A DNA stretch of 64,000 bases, taken from the NCBI RefSeq assembly GCF_000276665.1, contig NW_004955475.1:2644820-2708819 (forward strand), given 5' to 3'. Origin of the DNA: Chinchilla lanigera. Taxonomy: Eukaryota; Chordata; Mammalia; Rodentia; Chinchillidae. The notes below the pieces were generated by a model. That model saw nothing but the letters and a program-made list of their open reading frames with translations. It had not been told where the DNA came from and made no database searches. Of the stretch, positions 58,270 to 64,000 are shown piece after piece; the stretch's first letter is position 1; each line of letters opens with the position of its first letter. A program made the position numbers and the translations under genes.

Positions 58270-58720
58270 ACTTCTACTACCCATACTTTCATTTTTTTTA
58301 TTTTAAGAAATAAAAGAAGGAAAACATATCAACAAACAGACATCCATTTACAAAACAGCGTAAGAACAATACACACAAAAGACAGTTACAGACAAAGTTG
58401 TAGGAAATTAACAATGGTTGTTGTATTACTTTCTGATATCTTCAAAGTGGTTTCTCAAGGAAAGAAATAGAGACATACAAGATTGGTCAAACAAGTAGTC
58501 ATTAACTGTTCCTTTCTGTAGAGCAATAAGAGACAGTAGTACACTATGTTAGCTATCCTGTTATACATACTTACATAATTTCCCCTTCTTTCTCTTCTCT
58601 TTTGCCACACCCCAGTTGCCCTTTACTTTTGAGCATTTTCCTTTCATTTCACAATGTCTATCATACCTCCTAGTTTTTATTCACTCTTTCAGGTCTTACA
58701 CTACCTGGGTTGATTGTAGC
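58270..58720 (-). mobile_element. L1 3' UTR fragment
   Basis: Shares ACAATGGTTGTTGTATTACT and TATCTTCAAAGTGG with the L1 3' ends at 60350 and 5520. A-rich at its left. Confidence 0.6.
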
Positions 58721-60344
58721 ACTCACCCTCATAATCTCAGCATTGGATCATGGATCAATCATAAATTCTAGAAACCCACCCCATAACTACATGAGGCTTG
58801 GGGGGACATCCAGATACAAATCATAACACAAGCTTACCCTGACATGCCTATGAAAGGTATTACTTAATTTAAAGCACTGGTTAATTCTTATTCTTCTTTG
58901 TACATATACAGAAATATAAAAACAGATATATACTTCAAGAAAAGAAAAAACTATGTAAATATTTTAATACTGAATTTATTGAGGAGACATCATGAGATTA
59001 ATACAATTTACATTTGGCCTCTGCAAGTACAAGAGGTGCTCAAACTAGTGACCATTAGCTTCCAGACGTATGTTAATACAGCAAACTGTTGCTTTGCTAA
59101 CCTTGATCATTGAGATTGCTACACATGCATTGTCAAGTTCTTCTCTAAGCGTTGGCAGTGTAGTGGGTTGTTTGTGATATACAATGTCCTCTAGAGTCCC
59201 CTATATGAGGATAAAAACATCTGTTGAAAAAACCATAGAACTGTTTTTCTTTTCCCGAAGTATGTATACTTTTTTGGTGAACACTATATGCCAGATGAAA
59301 GGAGGACATGAAAGGAGGGGAGATAATGGGATAAGAAAGAGAGGAAGAGAAAAGAAAAAATGAAGAGAAACAGAAAAGGGAAGAAAGATAAAACGAAAAG
59401 AAAAAAGTAAAAATTTAAAAAAGAGCACTACACACACACACACACACACACACACAACCTTCGACAGTTGCAAAAGCACAAAATCAAAACATCTTTACAG
59501 TCCCATTATATTGTAGGTTTTTTTTTTAAATATTGCAGTTTAAGTTCAATTGCATGTCTCTGAGGTTTACCTCCTTCCCCCTATGGTTTTTTAATTGCTT
59601 GCCTGTGAGCAAGAAGGCCTATCAATTCAGATGAACCTCTTGGTGTAACTCCCAGCTTCAAGCAATGCTCCGGGCATGGCTAACTTTAGGCCTTCCTCTC
59701 TGGCCCAAGATCTGATAACCTTAGGTAATTTGGGGAGGGAAGGCTGCTGTGTAATTGGCCCAGCACTGAGTTCTCCATGGCCATTCTCCAGAGTCCTCTC
59801 ACTACGTGTTCCTTTCCCTGCAGACAAATCCTGAGGCTGTCTCTGCATTTTCTCTCCATGGCCTTCTTCCTATGAGTCACTGTATATGAGTCATCTGTAT
59901 ATGCCCTGTCACCTGGCATCACTCTTTGTCTCTCCACTTATCATCCTTTCTCCATCACTGTCCCCAAATCCTCAGTGTCTCACCTGTGAACCTGGTGGAA
60001 CACCAGGCATCCCTGCTTTCCTCAGTCCCCAGTAGAGGTTTTTTGGGTGCTCCTCTCTGAGCACTTACCAGTAGGCAGGTACAGCACACAAGTGCAACAT
60101 TGCTAGTGTGCAAGGAAAGAAATGCCAAATAATTATTTCTGAGTCTGTCTGACTTTTTCTTTCCCCAGTGTCCTGCCACTTCCAGATACAGCTCCCAGGT
60201 TGCAGTTTTCTCAGCACTCATATTTGTGTCCACTTTGCAGTTTACCCCAAGCATCACTCGGATGGCACATTTGTTTATGTACTGACTATCCCGAGCATTG
60301 CCTGGGGAGGTATCATTTCAACCAACCGATTCTTGTATTAAATA
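58721..60344. other. Unclassified stretch between L1 ends, with purine-rich block and (CA)n
   Basis: 59280-59410 is strongly purine-rich. 59510-60340 is less AT-rich and carries minus-strand ORFs of 73-100 codons (59627-59848, 59686-59937, 59955-60257) without a known domain. An L1 5' UTR on the minus strand is a plausible origin, not shown. Confidence 0.35.
59430..59456. repeat. (CA)n microsatellite
   Basis: About 13 CA units. Confidence 0.95.
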
Positions 60345-60349
60345 AATTT

Positions 60350-61010
60350 GATAAAATTGTCATTTTTTGACAATTTTTTATTTTAAAAAGAACAAAAATA
60401 AAAAAACAAAAACAAAAGAACACAAAAACTATAAAAACAATTTAGAATTTCAAAACAAGATAGTAAATCAATGATGGTTGTTGTATTACTTATTGTTATC
60501 TTCAAAGTAGTTGCTCAGATTACAGATACAGGCATGCAAGATTGATCAAACAATTAAACATTAACTATTCTTGTCAATAAACCAATAGAAATTAGTAGTA
60601 CAATTATCTTAGCTCTTATGCGTTTATATATGTATGTATTTCCCTTTCTTCTTTCTTTCTTTTCTTCTTTCCCTCATCCCAGCTGTTCTTTCATTTTGAG
60701 CAGTTTCTTTCCCTTTCACAATGCCTATGGTACTTTTTGTATTTTATTTACTCTTTCAGGTTCTTACACAAGGGAGACAATATGATTTATTTCACTTATG
60801 AGTATGGTCTCTAGTTGCATCCATTTACCCATAAAAGCCTCAAGTTTATCTTTCTTTATAGCTGAGTAATATTCCATTGTATAAAAATATCACATCTTTT
60901 TATCCATTCCACAGCTGATGGGCATTTGGGTTGTTTCCAAGATTCAGCTATGCCAAATTGTGCTGCTATAAACATGGGTGTGCATATATCACCATAACTT
61001 GGAAATGGTT
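60350..61010 (-). mobile_element. L1 3' end (ORF2 C-terminus and 3' UTR)
   Basis: TTTTTTATTTTAAAAAG at the left, the same 3' UTR blocks as 30040-30830, then CCACAGCTGATGGGCATTTG from the end of ORF2. 5'-truncated. Confidence 0.8.
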
Positions 61011-61239
61011 CTATGTGACCATGTATAATAACTCATTTTCACAATTATAACTAGTATTACACTCATAGCTCTGTATTAATCTATTTAATCAGTTTCTTTT
61101 CGAACATATTTAGGTTATTTTTAGTGCTTTATTGTTACAAAGATTGATAGTAAACATCTTAGTAGACTATCTGTAGAAAAATTCCCAGAAGTGGAAGTGA
61201 AGTTTTTGCATTTTGTTATTGTTTTTTTTTATAGGCCAA

Positions 61240-63955
61240 GAGTGATATCAGTGAGAATGGTACTGAAAACATGTCCCAAAATTCTCTTCTTATTAACAAA
61301 AGACTGAAAAATGGCTTGAATCAACTTTTTCAGAATTTTGGAAATTAACCAAGGGTAGAAGCATTTACTCAAGTAAAATGGCTGAATCTCAGCAAAAATG
61401 TCAACTTCATGACAATGAGCTTACTCTGTTCCTATATCCTCCTCAGCTCCAGTATAGACCTCAAAACCAAAGTAACAGTAAAAACCATAACCTGGCAGTC
61501 ACAAGAAGAATGAAAATGTAACTGGTACAACTTCACAGCTCCACTGCCCCCAAAATGGTCATCATTTGTCTCATTTGGAAGGTCCCTAAAAAACCTCATT
61601 GATACAACTTGTTTTCATTTGACTTGACCCAGACCCACACAGCATTAATAAATTTTTCCCATGGTTTATTCATAAAAAAAAATCACATGAAGTTTTTGAA
61701 CATTGAGTTGCCCAAGGTTGATAATAGGCTACCTAAAAAAATCTTGAAAGGAAAACCTGCACACTGAGATTCCCATACTAGGCTTGGAAACTTGTAAAAT
61801 ATTCTAGAGATCTAGAAAGCCACATGAGTGCTCAGAATTTTGTGAATCCTTAGCAAAGACCTAAAAGTGCTGTGCTTTTACCTCCTACTGGCTGTAAAGA
61901 TCAGTTACATCAGGAAGAATCAAAGTACAGTGTTAAGTTGCCTGAATCTTAAAAGTATGCCCTAATATGCAAAGAGAATCACTTGTTAAAAACTGAATGA
62001 ATTTGGGTTCCAAAAATTTAAGGACTTTGTGTAGACATTAGCTGACCATTAAACTAAGAGAATTGAGACTTAAGGGGCCACACAAGCTACAGAATACAGA
62101 CTTTCAGAATTATTTCAGTAAGATCAGTAAACAAAACACAAAGGACAACAACAATTCCTGCAGATATAAAGAGAATCTGATGTCGAGAATTGTTATATTA
62201 TATTATTTAAAGTGTCACTTTCAACAAAAATATGACACAAAGAAACAAGAAAGTATGACCTATATACAAGGAAAGGTGCAGTAAAAATTGTTCCTAAGTA
62301 TTAACTTTAAATCAGCTGTGAAAAATGCATTAAAAAGTAAAACTATGCTTAAAGAACTAAAGAAAAGTATAAAAACATTGTCTTATTAAAGAGACAGTAT
62401 CCACATAGAGAAATTATTCAAAACAAAACCAAAGAGGAATTCTGGGAGTACAGTAATGTGAAATTCACTTAAAAGGGGCTGAAAAAGCATACATAAGTAT
62501 GCAAAAGGAAAAGAAAAATCAAGGAAAGTGAAAATGGGTCATTTGAGACTCTTCAGTCTGATAAACAGAAAGAAAAAAGAAGAGAAATGAATAGTTTCAG
62601 ATACATAACATCATACCAAAAGGGGAAACACTGAACGCATTTCCTCTAAAATCATTTATGAGATAAGGGTGTCTCCATTCTCCACTTCTCTTCAACATAG
62701 TACATGAAGTTGTAGAGCAACTAAGAAAGAGAAATAAAAGGGATAAAATGGGAAAGGAAGAAGTTTAAATTATATTCATTTGCAGATATTCCAATCCTTT
62801 CCTTAAAAGACCCTAAACGCTCTACAAGAAGGTTTTAGATATGATAAACAAATTTAGCAAAGTGGAAGGCATACAAAATCAACATACAAAAATAAATGGT
62901 TTTTCTGTACACCAACAATGAGCTTGCTTTTTTGGTATACCAAAAATGAAAACACTGAAAAAGAAATAGGAAAAGAATTCCACAAATAATAGCTCCAAAA
63001 GAACCAAAAACCAAGTTGGGCAAGGTGGTGTATGCATGTAGTTCCAGCACTCTGGGAGGCTAAGGCAGGGGGACCACAAGTTCAAGCTTAGTCCAGGCAA
63101 CTTAGTGATTTAGTGAGACAGTTTCTTACAAAAGTTTTTAAAAAGGGCTGGGGGTGTATCTTAGTGCCAAAGCTTTCAGGTCAATCTCCAGTACCTCAAA
63201 ATTAACAAAATGCCTAGGAATAAGCCTAACCAAACAGGTGAATGACCCCCTACAGAGAAAATTAGAACACTGAATAAAGAAACTGAAGAAGATCCAAGAT
63301 GGAAAGACTTCCCTTTTTCATGGGTTGATAGAACTAACATGTTAAAATGATGATACTATTAAAAGTGGTCTATCATCAATTTAGTGCCATCTCTATCAAA
63401 ATACCAATGATATTCTTCACAGAATTACAAAAACATATCCTAAAACTCATATGGAAGAAAAAAAGACCCAGAATTGTTAAATCCTTAGCATGAAGACCTG
63501 TGCTGGGGTAATCATAATACCTGATTTCAAAATACACTACAAGGCCACAGTAGCACAGATTTTTATAAGGTTCCTTGGGCCATTCAATGGGGGCAGTCAC
63601 TTCAACAAATGGTGTTGAAATAACTGGACTTCCTCGCCCAAAGTTATAAATTTGGAACCATATGCCATATCAGATAAAAAATTAACTCAAATTTGATATG
63701 AGGTCTAAATAGCTCAAACTATAAAACTCTTCAAAATAAACATGAAAGTAGATCTCATGTTATACTTTCATTTGTTCCTTAGGTATGATCTCAAAAGCAT
63801 TAACAAAAGGAAAATAGGAAACTTGGACTTTACAAGAATTAAAAACTTTTCTGTATAAAAACACTGTGAAATTAAAAAGATACCCCCAAAATGGGAAATA
63901 TATTTGGAAATCATATATCTGTGAAAGTCCTGTAATCTGGGATATATAAAAACAT
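61240..63955 (+). mobile_element. Old L1 (L1M-type), sense, with internal deletion
   Basis: 61240-62300 resembles an old L1 5' region, 62300-62640 an ORF1 coiled-coil segment, and after a jump 62640-63955 follows ORF2 toward its 3' end (CACCAACAATGAGC block, then ACAAATGGTGTTGAAATAAC). A B1-dID SINE is inserted at 63014-63204. The end is cut at 63955 without an L1 3' UTR. Confidence 0.65.
63014..63204 (+). mobile_element. B1-dID chimeric SINE
   Basis: AGTTGGGCAAGGTGGTGTAT and CTCTGGGAGGCTAAGGCAGG, then an ID-like half GGGCTGGGGGTGTATCTTAG and CAATCTCCAGTACCTC. Confidence 0.78.
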
Positions 63956-64000
63956 GCAATTCGAGCCCCCCGCGCCTTGCACCTAGGCAGCGAGTTCTCC
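63956..64000. other. GC-rich tail of the window, unidentified
   Basis: Composition jumps from AT-rich L1 to a CCCCCCGCGCC-type sequence. Too short to identify; it may start another repeat or gene edge beyond the window. Confidence 0.4.

Noticed and set aside
59201..59479. 92-codon minus-strand ORF rich in Phe, Leu and Val
   Set aside because: It comes from the (CA)n and purine-rich low-complexity tract, not a membrane protein gene.

Overview
The window is vertebrate nuclear DNA: AT-rich, full of interspersed repeats, with a single spliced gene. SINEs of the B1 (7SL-derived) and ID (tRNA-derived) types, plus B1-dID chimeras, point to a rodent. The L1, ID and B1 variants do not look like mouse or rat, so a non-murid rodent is likely; I cannot name the species. 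In mammals this gene is X-linked, and the heavy L1 load fits an X chromosome.

The gene is RRAGB (RagB), on the + strand. Its coding sequence starts at 18695 and stops at 46993. Ten constitutive coding exons, all with GT-AG introns, join to exactly 1041 nt (346 codons plus stop), the length of the short RagB isoform. An 84-nt in-frame cassette exon at 27364-27447 would give the 374-residue long isoform. A GC/CpG-rich promoter lies at about 17940-18694 and carries two CACGTG boxes, one a full 10-bp CLEAR-type palindrome. The polyadenylation signal is at 47413-47418. RagB pairs with RagC or RagD on the lysosome and recruits mTORC1 when amino acids are present.

Layout. 1-6050: several inverted (minus-strand) L1 pieces broken by B1 SINEs. 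6050-7720: no identifiable feature. About 8000-14870: a decayed class I (gammaretrovirus-like) endogenous retrovirus on + (zinc knuckle, protease, RNase H, integrase, env TM fragments, LTR tail), interrupted by a hAT-like MITE, an LTR-like insert, a B1 and a solo MLT2-like LTR with a 42-bp tandem repeat. 14880-17830: SINEs and an L1 3' end. 17940-47435: RRAGB. Intron 5 holds a minus-strand ERVL provirus (about 33857-39252) with both MLT2-like LTRs, whose integrase region exists as two 318-bp arms in inverted orientation. 47440-54100: intergenic DNA with ID, B1, MIR, MER5A-like, MLT1 and MLT2 copies. 54110-61010: a long minus-strand L1 and further L1 3' ends around an unclassified stretch. 61240-63955: an old plus-strand L1. 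The last 40 bases switch abruptly to GC-rich sequence.

I see no second functional gene, no functional non-coding RNA gene and no new multi-gene system. The observations most worth checking are the CLEAR pair in the promoter, amino-acid changes in the switch II stretch of RagB, and the intronic inverted ERVL integrase. Repeat family names rest on remembered consensus features, not on a database search.
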